From positions 50,310 through 114,309 of the forward strand of contig NZ_JAYGIL010000022.1 in assembly GCF_034931025.1 (NCBI RefSeq): a stretch of DNA of 64,000 bases, read 5' to 3'. The stretch comes from Arcicella gelida (GTDB taxonomy: Bacteria; Bacteroidota; Bacteroidia; Cytophagales; Spirosomataceae). Below, one piece after another: positions 35,853 to 44,829 of this stretch. The notes below the pieces were generated by a model. That model saw only the letters and a list, made by a program, of their open reading frames with translations. It was not told the origin of the DNA and did no database searches. The translations under genes and the position numbers were made by a program. Position 1 is the first letter of the stretch, and every line of letters starts with the position of its first letter.

Positions 35853-36008
35853 TTACTTCGCAGCCTTCGCAGCAAACTCAGCTTTGATTGCCTCAATATC
35901 TACCAATTTAATTTCTGGAGTTTGAGTCAAATGCTTAATCGCATTGATTTTGTTAGTGGCTATAGCCTTGTTTCTTCTGTCTTTTCTTTTTAGTCTTGTA
36001 ACAGCCAT
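35853..36008 (-). CDS. Conserved 51-residue basic protein of Bacteroidota
   Basis: A small protein with a basic N-terminus (MAVTRLKRKDRRNKAIATNK) and an acidic, Ala-rich C-terminus (VDIEAIKAEFAAKAAK). Proteins of this kind are common small hypothetical genes in the phylum, without assigned function. I chose the ATG at 36008, because the longer frame to 36077 would start upstream of the predicted promoter. A Bacteroidota-type promoter just upstream (TTTG-N21-TAATTTTG) suggests strong expression, like ribosomal genes. RNA or ribosome binding is possible from charge alone. Confidence 0.75.
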   Translation of the reverse strand: MAVTRLKRKDRRNKAIATNKINAIKHLTQTPEIKLVDIEAIKAEFAAKAAK

Positions 36009-36034
36009 TGCGAACAGAGTTTTAAATTGAGGTG

Positions 36035-36067
36035 CAAAATTAGGAAGAATATCTTTTTGAAACAAAC
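36035..36067 (-). promoter_or_regulatory. Promoter of the 51-residue basic protein
   Basis: On the minus strand, TTTG (36064-36067), 21 bases, then TAATTTTG (36035-36042). It gives a short leader of about 20 bases. Confidence 0.55.
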
Positions 36068-36086
36068 ATATAGACAATTAATAATT

Positions 36087-36255
36087 AGACTTTAAGATTT
36101 GGGGACTTTAGGACTATAAGACTTTAAGACTTTAGGACTATAAGACTTTAAGACTTTAGGACTACAAGACTTTATGAAGATTGGTTCTTGATTTTTACCT
36201 TAGTCTTGCATCCAATCCTAAAGTCCTAAAGTATTCCAATCCTAAAGCCTAAAAA
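36087..36255. repeat. Octamer-like intergenic repeat element
   Basis: The left part (36087-36176) consists mainly of 8-nt units such as GACTTTAG, GACTATAA, GACTTTAA, with a 24-base super-period. The right part (36213-36255) is the imperfect complement (TCCTAAAG, TCCTAAAGC). It is a long imperfect inverted repeat between a small gene and hisS. Confidence 0.75.
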
Positions 36256-36260
36256 GAAAT

Positions 36261-36300
36261 AAAACCCATGAAGTTTCCAAAAACTTCATGGGTTTTGTAA
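36261..36300. terminator. Perfect 16-bp terminator-like stem-loop
   Basis: AAAACCCATGAAGTTT, loop CCAA and the exact complement, followed by TTTTG. It lies between the repeat element and hisS. Confidence 0.7.
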
Positions 36301-36305
36301 TTTTG
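36298..36305 (+). promoter_or_regulatory. -7 box upstream of hisS
   Basis: TAATTTTG matches TAnnTTTG, 62 bases before the hisS start. No -33 element is obvious, because it would fall inside the hairpin. Confidence 0.35.
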
Positions 36306-36367
36306 TAGCTATTGGACAATCCTGTCCGTTTTCACGTTTTCGGGTTTGTCACCCGATTTTATACTCC

Positions 36368-37723
36368 ATGAAACCAAGTTTAGTAAAAGGTACACGAGAT
36401 TTTGGACCAGATAAAATGGTTCGTCGCAATTATATTTTTGATACTATCAAAGCTGTTTTTCAAAAGTTTGGTTTCCAGCCAATCGAAACACCAGCCATGG
36501 AAAACCTTTCAACCTTGATGGGGAAATATGGTGAAGAAGGAGACCAATTATTATTCAAAATCTTAAATTCAGGTAATTTTTCTGAGAAAATTACGCAAAA
36601 TGAATTAGATGAAGGAGCGAAGAAATTAACGTTAAAAATTTCTGAAAAAGGTTTGAAGTACGATTTAACTGTTCCTTTTGCTCGTTTTGTGGTAATGAAC
36701 CGTAATGATTTGGCGATGCCTTTCAAACGTTATCAGATTCAACCCGTTTGGCGTGGCGACCGCCCACAAAGAGGACGTTATCGTGAATTTTATCAATGTG
36801 ATGCCGATGTAGTTGGTACAGATTCACTGGTTTGTGAAGCTGAAATCGTGTTGATGATTCATGAAGTATTCAAAAATCTTGGTATTAATTTCTCTTTAAA
36901 AATTAACAATCGTAAAGTACTTACTGGACTTTCAGAAGCGATTGGTGCGACTGGACAAGAAGGAAATCTTGCCGTTGCCATTGATAAATTAGATAAAATT
37001 GGGAAAGAAAAAGTATTAGAAGAATTAGCCGAAAAAGGCTTTTCTCCTGAATCTTTGACCAAACTTGACCCTGTTTTTGATATTTCAGGAACGAATCAAG
37101 AGAAATTTGTCAAACTGGAAGAATTATTACAAGATTCAGAAACTGGAAAAAAAGGAATCGAAGAATTACGTGCCGTTTGGAATTTATTACAATCATTCGG
37201 ACAAACAGAAGAAAATATTGAGTTGGATATTACCTTAGCTCGTGGGCTTTCGTATTACACAGGTGCAATTTTTGAAGTAAAAGCATTAGACGTTCAAATG
37301 GGTTCTATTTCAGGCGGCGGTCGTTATGATAATTTAACAGGTACTTTTGGCGTAGCTGGTTTATCAGGAGTAGGAATTTCTTTTGGAGTAGATAGAATTT
37401 ACGATGTTTTAGAAGAATTGAATTTGTTTCCAGAAAACAATTCTGTAACGACGAAATTACTACTTTGTCATTTCGGAGAAAAAGAATTGAGTTATGCTTT
37501 GCCACTTTTGCAAAAAGCACGTTTGGCAGGAATCAATACTGAAGTTTATCCAGATGTCAGTAAAATCAAAAAACAGTTGGATTATGCCGATAAAAAGAAA
37601 ATTTCTTATGTCTGCATCATCGGTTCAGAAGAAATGGAAACAGGCAAATTGACTTTGAAAAATATGATTACGGGCGAGCAAGAGAAATTGACTTTTGAGG
37701 AAGTAATCACCAAATTACAGTAA
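36368..37723 (+). CDS. hisS: Histidyl-tRNA synthetase
   Basis: A 451-residue class II aminoacyl-tRNA synthetase charging tRNA-His. It has the N-terminal GTRDFGPD, the class II motif 1 region FQPIETPAMENLS, motif 2 FKRYQIQPVWRGDRP followed by REFYQCDAD, the histidine-binding LARGLSYYTG and motif 3 SGGGRYDNL. A C-terminal anticodon-binding domain follows. Length is usual for the family. It stands alone with its own promoter region. Confidence 0.97.
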   Translation: MKPSLVKGTRDFGPDKMVRRNYIFDTIKAVFQKFGFQPIETPAMENLSTLMGKYGEEGDQLLFKILNSGNFSEKITQNELDEGAKKLTLKISEKGLKYDLTVPFARFVVMNRNDLAMPFKRYQIQPVWRGDRPQRGRYREFYQCDADVVGTDSLVCEAEIVLMIHEVFKNLGINFSLKINNRKVLTGLSEAIGATGQEGNLAVAIDKLDKIGKEKVLEELAEKGFSPESLTKLDPVFDISGTNQEKFVKLEELLQDSETGKKGIEELRAVWNLLQSFGQTEENIELDITLARGLSYYTGAIFEVKALDVQMGSISGGGRYDNLTGTFGVAGLSGVGISFGVDRIYDVLEELNLFPENNSVTTKLLLCHFGEKELSYALPLLQKARLAGINTEVYPDVSKIKKQLDYADKKKISYVCIIGSEEMETGKLTLKNMITGEQEKLTFEEVITKLQ

Positions 37724-37803
37724 AATTCTTTCGGCATTAATAAATTTAAAATTTGTTAATGCCGTTTTTGTTTAGGTTTACTATTATTTTACCAGAATAT
37801 TTT

Positions 37804-37811
37804 TACTTTTG
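37804..37811 (+). promoter_or_regulatory. -7 box of TonB-domain gene 1
   Basis: TACTTTTG lies 37 bases before the start codon. An equivalent box (TATTTTTG at 39338-39345) occupies the same place before the paralogue, within duplicated upstream sequence. Confidence 0.45.
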
Positions 37812-37848
37812 GAAATTGATCAACAAAATTAAGATAAACATTTTCAAA

Positions 37849-39243
37849 ATGAAAAAAGCACTTAACACTATTGTTCTTACCTTCTTCTTTTTTAGTGCCT
37901 TTGCACAAAATCTTACAGAGGAAATCGACCCGATTCAAAAATTTATTGAAGCTACAGTACAAATTCCTTTTCAAGCAAAATTAGCCAATATTCAAGGAGT
38001 CGTTGCTGTAAGAATTACAATGGGTTATGATAATTTGCCCGAAAAATACGAAATCACTCAAAACCTTAATGAAGAATGTGACCAAGAGGCACTCAGAGTA
38101 GTAAGATTAATCAATCCCAAATATCTAAATGATAGATTGGCAGCGAAAAAAGATGTTGTTTTAGAAGTACCATTCTTCAATCCCCATTTGCTTCATTTCA
38201 ACAAAGGTTATCTTGTAGAATACTTTGACAAAGACAAAAAATCTTATGAGGGGCAAGAACCAACATATATGAGGAGGTATTTAGTTGATACTCTATCTGG
38301 AATGATAAACAGTAGTATTGAATATTTTACTTTTCAAAATAAAGAATTAAAGCTGTTAGAGACAGTGAATCTTAAAATGGATAGTTGGAAACATGAACCC
38401 AAGACAGAAATGTTGGAAAATGCATCCGATTCAACAAAAATATTTTTCAGAACAGCAAGAAGTAATAACGATTTTCCTTTTTTTGCACAAGGGTTTTATG
38501 AGAATGGTCGAGAGTCTTCAAGAAGTTTTAATGGAGAATCTTGCACTTATTATCCTAGCGGAAGTGTTGCAACTATTAGTAAGAAAATAAAAGAAGGAAA
38601 AGAAAATATAACGAAATCAATAGAATGGTTTGCTAATGGATTAATGGCATCTATCATTTTCAATACTAGAAACGAAACTGGAAGTATCGACCGTTATTTT
38701 GCCGTTTGGGATAGTCAAGGAAAGCAAATTGTTAAAAATGGAGGAGGTAATTTTGAGTATTGTGAAAGAAAAAATGGAGAAGTGATTTTTTATTCTGGTT
38801 TAGTGAAGGAGGGATTGAAGGAAGAGGAATGGAAAGGGAAAAGTGCCAGTGGCGAAGTTCTGTTTGAAGAAACATATCAAGAAGGGAAATTTATGAAGGG
38901 TATTTCTTTCGACAACGGACAAAAATTTGTATATGATAAGCAGGAAGTGCCAGCCGAGTTTATTGGAGGAATGCGAAGTCTGTCAAAACATCTTCAAAAG
39001 AATTTAACATATCCTATAATTGCACAAAGAGCTAATGCTCAAGGAAGAGTATATGTTCAGTGCAATGTTGATACAGATGGTACTGTAAGCGATTTGACTG
39101 TACTAAAAGGAGTAGGTTTTGGCTGTGATGAAGAAGCCGTAAGAGTAATTCAGCTTACAAGTGGACAATGGAAACCAGGTCAGAGAAGAGGAAAAATAGT
39201 AAAAACAAGATTTACTTTGCCAATTAGTTTTACGATGAATTGA
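37849..39243 (+). CDS. Secreted protein with TonB C-terminal domain, copy 1
   Basis: A 464-residue exported protein with signal peptide MKKALNTIVLTFFFFSAFAQ. A degenerate TonB-like segment follows (residues about 25-85: IQGVVAVRITM ... CDQEALRVVRLI). A middle region has YwqK/MORN-like strands (FYENGRE, YYPSGSVATI, EWFANGLMASI). A canonical TonB C-terminal domain closes it (VYVQCNVDTDGTVSDLTVLK, GCDEEAVRV, WKPGQRRGK). There is no membrane anchor besides the signal. It cannot act as a normal TonB and is probably a periplasmic or outer-membrane-associated protein. I chose the ATG at 37849, which gives a proper signal peptide. The longer frame begins in the duplicated leader. Confidence 0.8.
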   Translation: MKKALNTIVLTFFFFSAFAQNLTEEIDPIQKFIEATVQIPFQAKLANIQGVVAVRITMGYDNLPEKYEITQNLNEECDQEALRVVRLINPKYLNDRLAAKKDVVLEVPFFNPHLLHFNKGYLVEYFDKDKKSYEGQEPTYMRRYLVDTLSGMINSSIEYFTFQNKELKLLETVNLKMDSWKHEPKTEMLENASDSTKIFFRTARSNNDFPFFAQGFYENGRESSRSFNGESCTYYPSGSVATISKKIKEGKENITKSIEWFANGLMASIIFNTRNETGSIDRYFAVWDSQGKQIVKNGGGNFEYCERKNGEVIFYSGLVKEGLKEEEWKGKSASGEVLFEETYQEGKFMKGISFDNGQKFVYDKQEVPAEFIGGMRSLSKHLQKNLTYPIIAQRANAQGRVYVQCNVDTDGTVSDLTVLKGVGFGCDEEAVRVIQLTSGQWKPGQRRGKIVKTRFTLPISFTMN

Positions 39244-39337
39244 TTTTTTGAAATCAAGCATAGTGTAGCATCAATAAATTTAAAATTTGTTAATGCCGTT
39301 TTTCTTTAGTTCTACTATTATTTTACCAGATTATTCC

Positions 39338-39345
39338 TATTTTTG
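39338..39345 (+). promoter_or_regulatory. -7 box of TonB-domain gene 2
   Basis: TATTTTTG lies 38 bases before the start, in sequence duplicated from the region before gene 1. Confidence 0.45.
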
Positions 39346-39382
39346 GGAATTGTTCAACCAAATCAATACAAACACTCTCAAA

Positions 39383-40798
39383 ATGAAAAAAGCACTTAAC
39401 ACTATTGTTCTTACCTTCTTCTTTTTTAGCTCTTTTGCTCAAACTCCTTCAGAGGAAATCGATCCAATTCAGAAATTTATTGAAGCCACAGTACAAATTC
39501 CTTTTATGGCTCAAGTAGATAATGTGCAAGGGCAGGTTGAGATACTTATTTCTATGGACGATAATAATCTTCCAGTAAAATATGAAATAGTTAAAGGATT
39601 AAGATTTGACTGTGATGCGGAGGCATTAAGAGTAGCTAAATTAATCAATGTTAGAAATTTGGAGGCAAAATTAAAAAATGGGAATAAGGTATCTCTATCA
39701 ATTCCTTTTTTTACAATTGAAAAAGTTATTTATGATGAGGGTACTGTTTTTATGCTTTTTGATAGTGAAAAGAAAAGAACTTTTGATGAAAGTAACTTTA
39801 AATATTCAGCAAGCTATTTTGTAGATTTACTGACAGGCATTATTAATAGTGGAATAACATATCATGTACTTCAAGAGACAAATGCAAAGTATGTAGATTA
39901 TGCTACTCTTAGCATAGATACTACAGAAAGAAGTACCCTTTCAATTTGTGAAAATGAAGCAGATGATATGAAGGTTTACACAAAGAGTGCTTTAAATAAT
40001 AGCAACTTTCCACTTTTTTTTATTTCATGGTTTGAGAATGGGCAATTGAGAGATAGAGAAGCCAATAATAAAACCTATTATTATTATCCAAATGGAAGGA
40101 TTCGTAAGCTTATTGAAAAAGATACAACTAAATCAATTGAAAAAGAAATTACGTTTACTAAAGAGTTTGAATGGCATGCCAACGGACAGCTTTTTGCCGT
40201 TATAGAAAGAAAAGTTTCAAAAGAATTAAACGAAGAAAAGTATATCTCAGTTTGGGACACCCTTGGTAATCAAGTCGTAAAAAATGGCAATGGTATATGC
40301 TCTTTATATTTGTACAAACTCAAAGATGCTATTAAAGTAGATGGACAAATAAAAGAGGGGCTGAAAGAAGGGCAATGGATTGGTAAAACGATGGATAATA
40401 AGACAGCTTACATTGAGTATTATGAAAAAAATAACCTTGTAAAAGGGATTGCCTATATAGAGAAAGATTCTGTAGTTTATGAAACTATTGAAGAAATGGC
40501 AGATTTTAAGGGTGGGTTAAAAAAGTTTGCGGATTTTCTACAAAAAAATCTAAACTACCCTAAACAAGCTAGACAAGAGAGCATTGAAGGGAAAGTCTAT
40601 GTTCAATTCACAGTATGTACTGATGGAACATTGTGTGATTATAAAGTTGTAAAGGGGATAGGAGGAGGTTGTGATGAAGAATCTGTAAGAGTATTGCATA
40701 AATCAAGTGGAAAGTGGATTGCCGGTAAACAACGAGGAAAAGCTGTGCGTTCAAGGTTTACTATACCAATATCTTATAAACTGACTGGTTCAAGATAG
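39383..40798 (+). CDS. Secreted protein with TonB C-terminal domain, copy 2
   Basis: A 471-residue paralogue of the preceding gene. The signal peptide (MKKALNTIVLTFFFFSSFAQ) is nearly identical, also at the DNA level. The same order follows: N-terminal TonB-like segment (VQGQVEILISMDDN), a middle of FENGQLRDRE and YYYPNGRIRKLI strands, and a C-terminal TonB domain (VYVQFTVCTDGTLCDYKVVKG, GCDEESVRV). The middle has diverged much more than the ends. The start at 39383 is chosen for the signal peptide. It ends before a bidirectional terminator. Confidence 0.8.
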   Translation: MKKALNTIVLTFFFFSSFAQTPSEEIDPIQKFIEATVQIPFMAQVDNVQGQVEILISMDDNNLPVKYEIVKGLRFDCDAEALRVAKLINVRNLEAKLKNGNKVSLSIPFFTIEKVIYDEGTVFMLFDSEKKRTFDESNFKYSASYFVDLLTGIINSGITYHVLQETNAKYVDYATLSIDTTERSTLSICENEADDMKVYTKSALNNSNFPLFFISWFENGQLRDREANNKTYYYYPNGRIRKLIEKDTTKSIEKEITFTKEFEWHANGQLFAVIERKVSKELNEEKYISVWDTLGNQVVKNGNGICSLYLYKLKDAIKVDGQIKEGLKEGQWIGKTMDNKTAYIEYYEKNNLVKGIAYIEKDSVVYETIEEMADFKGGLKKFADFLQKNLNYPKQARQESIEGKVYVQFTVCTDGTLCDYKVVKGIGGGCDEESVRVLHKSSGKWIAGKQRGKAVRSRFTIPISYKLTGSR

Positions 40799-40811
40799 TA
40801 ATGAAACTAAC

Positions 40812-40856
40812 AAAAAAATCCACGTGAATTGCGCTAAGCTCACGTGGATTTTTTTG
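40812..40856. terminator. Bidirectional terminator between TonB-domain gene 2 and pgi
   Basis: AATCCACGTGA and TCACGTGGATT with A- and T-runs outside form the stem between two convergent genes. Confidence 0.85.
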
Positions 40857-40886
40857 TTACAGATATTTCAATTTTACAACTGTGCT

Positions 40887-42533
40887 TTATCTCCAAGCCT
40901 TGTAAGCATTAATCAAAGAATTGGTTGAAGAATCGTGTGAAGTAATCGTTTCTTCGCTGGTAAGCTCTGGTAAAATTTGGTTAGCCAATTGTTTACCTAG
41001 TTCTACGCCCCATTGGTCGAAACTAAAAATATTCCAGATTACTCCTTGTACAAAAATTTTGTGTTCGTACATCGCAACTAAACTTCCTAAAGTTCTTGGT
41101 GTTAGTTGTTTGAACAAAATAGAGTTTGTCGGACGGTTTCCTTTGAATACTTTAAATGCCGCTAATTCAGCAATTTCTTCATCAGATTTTCCAGCTTTTT
41201 TAAATTCAGCGACTACTTCTTCTAACGTTTTTCCGTTCATCAAAGCTTCAGTTTGTGCAAAGAAGTTTGATAACAATAAAGTATGATGATTACCAATTGG
41301 ATTCTGAGAAACGGCTGGTGCTAAAAAGTCGCAAGGTACTAATTTTGTTCCTTGGTGAATTAATTGATAAAATGCGTGCTGACCATTTGTTCCCGGTTCT
41401 CCCCAAATAATTGGGCCTGTTTGGTAAGAAACTTCTTCGCCATTACGTCCTACATATTTACCATTTGATTCCATATCTCCTTGTTGGAAATAAGCTGCAA
41501 AACGGTGCATATATTGGTCGTAAGGTAGAATTGCTTGGGTATCTGCTCCGTAAAAATTATTATACCAAATTCCTAATAAGGCTAAAGTAACAGGAATATT
41601 TTCGCTAAAATCAGCGGTACGGAAGTGCTTATCCATTGCATGAGCCCCTTCTAATAATTCTACAAAATTTTCGAATCCGATTGATAAAACGATTGATAAA
41701 CCAATAGCCGACCATAAAGAGTAACGACCACCAACCCAATCCCAGAAACCAAACATATTATCAGCATCAATGCCGAATTCAACTACTGATTTTTCATTCG
41801 TTGAAATTGCCACAAAGTGTTTCGCAACACTTTCAATTGAACCGCCATTTGCTAAGAACCAATTACGAGCAGAATGTGCATTCGCCATTGTTTCTTGCGT
41901 TGTGAAAGTTTTAGAAGCAATCAAAAAAAGTGTCGTCGCTGGATTTACTTTTTTCAATACTTCAGCGATATGTGTACCATCAACGTTTGAAACAAAATGT
42001 AAATTCAAATGATTTTTATAAGGTTTCAACGCTTCAGTCACCATTACTGGGCCTAAATCCGAACCACCAATTCCGATATTAACGATGTCTGTAATGGCTT
42101 CGCCAGCGTATCCTTTCCAAGCTCCAGAAATTACTTTTTCTGAAAAACCTTTCATTTTTTCCAAAACAGCGTTTACATCTGACATAATTTCTTTGCCATC
42201 AACTGCAATTGGAGTATTTGAACGATTTCTCAATGCTACGTGTAAAACTGCACGCTTTTCAGTTTTGTTGATAGTATCGCCAGTAAACATTCTTTCGATA
42301 GCATCATCCAATTCGCATTCATTTGCCAACGCTACTAAGATGGCTTTTGTTTTTTCGTTGATTATGTTTTTAGAATAATCCACTAAAATATCTTCAAAAC
42401 GAATTGAGAATTTATCAAAACGCTCTGGGTCGTTAGCGAAGAGTTCTTTTATAGAAGTTGTATCAATTTCAGATTTGTGCTTTGTCAGTAAAGAAAAAGC
42501 ATGCGTTTGGTCGAAAGGAACAGATTTTAACAT
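40887..42533 (-). CDS. pgi: Glucose-6-phosphate isomerase
   Basis: A 548-residue phosphoglucose isomerase interconverting glucose-6-phosphate and fructose-6-phosphate. IGIGGSDLGPVMV, SKTFTTQETMAN (phosphate site) and YSLWSAIGLSI are present. The active-site Glu lies in GEPGTNGQHAFYQLIHQG. A conserved K-Q-L-A-N segment closes the protein. Full length for the bacterial long form. It works with the fbp product of the uronate operon in gluconeogenesis, although it is not linked to that operon. Confidence 0.97.
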   Translation of the reverse strand: MLKSVPFDQTHAFSLLTKHKSEIDTTSIKELFANDPERFDKFSIRFEDILVDYSKNIINEKTKAILVALANECELDDAIERMFTGDTINKTEKRAVLHVALRNRSNTPIAVDGKEIMSDVNAVLEKMKGFSEKVISGAWKGYAGEAITDIVNIGIGGSDLGPVMVTEALKPYKNHLNLHFVSNVDGTHIAEVLKKVNPATTLFLIASKTFTTQETMANAHSARNWFLANGGSIESVAKHFVAISTNEKSVVEFGIDADNMFGFWDWVGGRYSLWSAIGLSIVLSIGFENFVELLEGAHAMDKHFRTADFSENIPVTLALLGIWYNNFYGADTQAILPYDQYMHRFAAYFQQGDMESNGKYVGRNGEEVSYQTGPIIWGEPGTNGQHAFYQLIHQGTKLVPCDFLAPAVSQNPIGNHHTLLLSNFFAQTEALMNGKTLEEVVAEFKKAGKSDEEIAELAAFKVFKGNRPTNSILFKQLTPRTLGSLVAMYEHKIFVQGVIWNIFSFDQWGVELGKQLANQILPELTSEETITSHDSSTNSLINAYKAWR

Positions 42534-42857
42534 AATTGCTTTGTTATTTTAAAGGAATAATTTCTGGTTATACTCACAAAAGTACAAAAGACTGCTGAAT
42601 TAGTAGAGATAAAGCCTTTAGGTTTTTGTTAAGAAGTTGATTAAAGTATTGATAAAAATAAAGGAGTAGGCTTTCCTTCATCAATAAGGATGATTCACTA
42701 GATTTTATAATCTGCTTTTAGTTTTAATGAAACCAAAATTTTAATTGTTAAAAATTTACAATTGTAAAGCATTGTTATACAGTGATTTATTGGGTTGTTT
42801 AGCGAAAGTTTTCAGTGTTTATTCAAAAAAAGGCAAAATACTTCCATGAAAATACCC
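42534..42857. other. Intergenic sequence between pgi and pyrG
   Basis: An AT-rich spacer between divergent genes. Apart from the pyrG -7 box downstream of it, I see no gene, hairpin of note or repeat. Confidence 0.4.
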
Positions 42858-42865
42858 TAACTTTG
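42858..42865 (+). promoter_or_regulatory. -7 box of pyrG
   Basis: TAACTTTG matches TAnnTTTG, 93 bases before the start codon. No clear -33 element was found. The leader contains GGTTGCGG and a C/T-rich segment. Confidence 0.45.
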
Positions 42866-42958
42866 TATCCCGTAACTAAGGGTTGCGGAACTCCATTCTT
42901 CCTCTGTACTTTTTTGTACACATCCTCTTAGAAAAATTCAAACTTCAATTTTATTACA

Positions 42959-44611
42959 ATGTCAGGTAAAGGGCAACCTAAAACCGCAAAATATATTTTC
43001 GTTACGGGCGGTGTAACTTCATCTTTAGGAAAAGGAATTATTGCTTCATCATTAGCCAAATTATTGCAGGCTAGAGGGCTATCAGTAACTATCCAAAAAC
43101 TGGATCCATATATCAATATTGACCCGGGAACGTTAAACCCTTACGAGCATGGTGAATGTTATGTAACCAACGATGGAGCGGAGACCGATTTAGATTTGGG
43201 TCATTATGAGCGTTTTTTGGGCGTACCAACTTCTCAAGCGAATAACATTACTACGGGTAGAGTTTACTTCAATGTTATTACAAAAGAGCGTCGTGGTGAT
43301 TATTTAGGAAAAACTGTTCAAGTTGTTCCTCATATTACTGACGAAATCAAACAAAATATTCTTTTGTTGGGTGCTACAGGTCAGTACGATATTGTAATTA
43401 CTGAATTAGGTGGTTGTGTAGGTGATATTGAATCACTTCCTTTTATTGAGGCTGCTCGTCAGTTGAAATGGGATTTAGGAGAGAAAAATACTCTTTTTAT
43501 TCATCTGACATTAGTGCCTTATATCGCCGCTGCGGGTGAATTAAAAACTAAACCAACACAACACTCAGTACGTGCTTTGTCGGAATATGGAATTCAACCA
43601 GATATTATTGTTTGTCGTACAGAACATCCAATTCCGCAAGAAATGCGTCGTAAAATTGCACTTTTCTGTAACGTTTCACCAAACGATGTTATTGAAGCAA
43701 TGGATGCTGAGACAATTTACGATGTGCCTTTGTTGATGCGTAAAGAGAAATTAGACCAACGTGCTTTGTATAAATTAGACATTTATAATGATAAAGATGC
43801 TGATTTAGAACAATGGAAAAGTTTCTTGGGCAAATTGAAAAACCCAACAGAGCAAATTACGATTGGTTTAGTAGGTAAATATGTTGAGTTGAAAGATTCA
43901 TATAAATCTATTGCAGAAGGATTGATTCATGCTGGAGCAGTAAATGAAACCAAAGTAAATGTTGTTTGGATTTCATCTGAAAACTTAGTGGAAGGCGATT
44001 ATCAAAAGAAATTAGAAAACCTTGATGGTATTTTGGTTGCTCCGGGTTTTGGAGAAAGAGGTATCGAAGGAAAAATCAATGCAGTGAAGTATGCTCGTGA
44101 AAACAAAGTTCCTTTCTTCGGAATTTGTTTGGGTATGCAATGTGCAGTGATTGAATATGCTAGAAATGTGGTTGGTTTTGAAAATGCTCATTCATCTGAA
44201 ATGAATAAAGAAACGCCATATCCAGTAATTGATTTGATGGAAGAACAAAAATTGGTAACTAACAAAGGCGGAACAATGCGTTTAGGTGCTTATGCTTGTA
44301 AGTTAGAAAAAGGTTCTTTGGCACATCATGTATATGGAAAATTAAATATTCAGGAGCGTCACCGTCACCGTTATGAATTCAATAATGCTTATTTAGAGCA
44401 ATTTAAAGCTGCTGGTATGATTCCAACAGGAATTAATACGGATTCAGGTTTGGTAGAAATCGTTGAAATTAAAGACCACCCTTTCTTTATTGGTGTTCAG
44501 TTTCACCCAGAGTACAAATCGAATGTTGCTAATCCAGCACCTTTGTTTGTTCACTTTGTTAAGGCAGCTTTAAGAAACGCTATTCCTTTAATGAAAGGAA
44601 GTACTAAGTAA
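42959..44611 (+). CDS. pyrG: CTP synthase
   Basis: A 550-residue enzyme making CTP from UTP, ATP and glutamine. The N-terminal synthetase domain has FVTGGVTSSLGKGI (P-loop), QKLDPYINIDPGT, HGECYVTNDGAETDLDLGHY and TELGGCVGDIES. The C-terminal class I glutamine amidotransferase domain has VAPGFGERG, FFGICLGMQ (catalytic Cys) and QFHPEYKS (catalytic His and Glu). Full length. A hairpin follows it. Confidence 0.98.
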   Translation: MSGKGQPKTAKYIFVTGGVTSSLGKGIIASSLAKLLQARGLSVTIQKLDPYINIDPGTLNPYEHGECYVTNDGAETDLDLGHYERFLGVPTSQANNITTGRVYFNVITKERRGDYLGKTVQVVPHITDEIKQNILLLGATGQYDIVITELGGCVGDIESLPFIEAARQLKWDLGEKNTLFIHLTLVPYIAAAGELKTKPTQHSVRALSEYGIQPDIIVCRTEHPIPQEMRRKIALFCNVSPNDVIEAMDAETIYDVPLLMRKEKLDQRALYKLDIYNDKDADLEQWKSFLGKLKNPTEQITIGLVGKYVELKDSYKSIAEGLIHAGAVNETKVNVVWISSENLVEGDYQKKLENLDGILVAPGFGERGIEGKINAVKYARENKVPFFGICLGMQCAVIEYARNVVGFENAHSSEMNKETPYPVIDLMEEQKLVTNKGGTMRLGAYACKLEKGSLAHHVYGKLNIQERHRHRYEFNNAYLEQFKAAGMIPTGINTDSGLVEIVEIKDHPFFIGVQFHPEYKSNVANPAPLFVHFVKAALRNAIPLMKGSTK

Positions 44612-44659
44612 CCTTTTATCATTTAAAATGATTTAATTAAAGATAAGTCGTAATTTTGC

Positions 44660-44692
44660 ACCGCTAAAGTCAAAAGCTTTGGCGGTTTTATT
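44660..44692 (+). terminator. Terminator after pyrG
   Basis: ACCGCTAAAG and CTTTGGCGGT form a near-perfect stem followed by TTTATTT. A TAATTTTG lies just before it. Confidence 0.65.
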
Positions 44693-44829
44693 TGATAGAA
44701 AGTTTTTTATGTTTCGTTCTTATTTTTTAGAGATAGAAATTCTTTGAAAATAAAACAGATACTATTAACAGACAAACGAATTAATGTACGAAAGTACTTA
44801 AACTCGAAAAAAGACAAATTCAAAAGATA

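Noticed and set aside
42085..42378. 97-residue antisense frame within pgi
   Set aside because: It is a shadow of the pgi codons, with no promoter or family support. The same holds for the other long antisense frames in the large genes.
44651..44658. TAATTTTG promoter-like box upstream of yidC
   Set aside because: It overlaps the pyrG terminator, and transcription from it would start inside the hairpin. No -33 element was seen.
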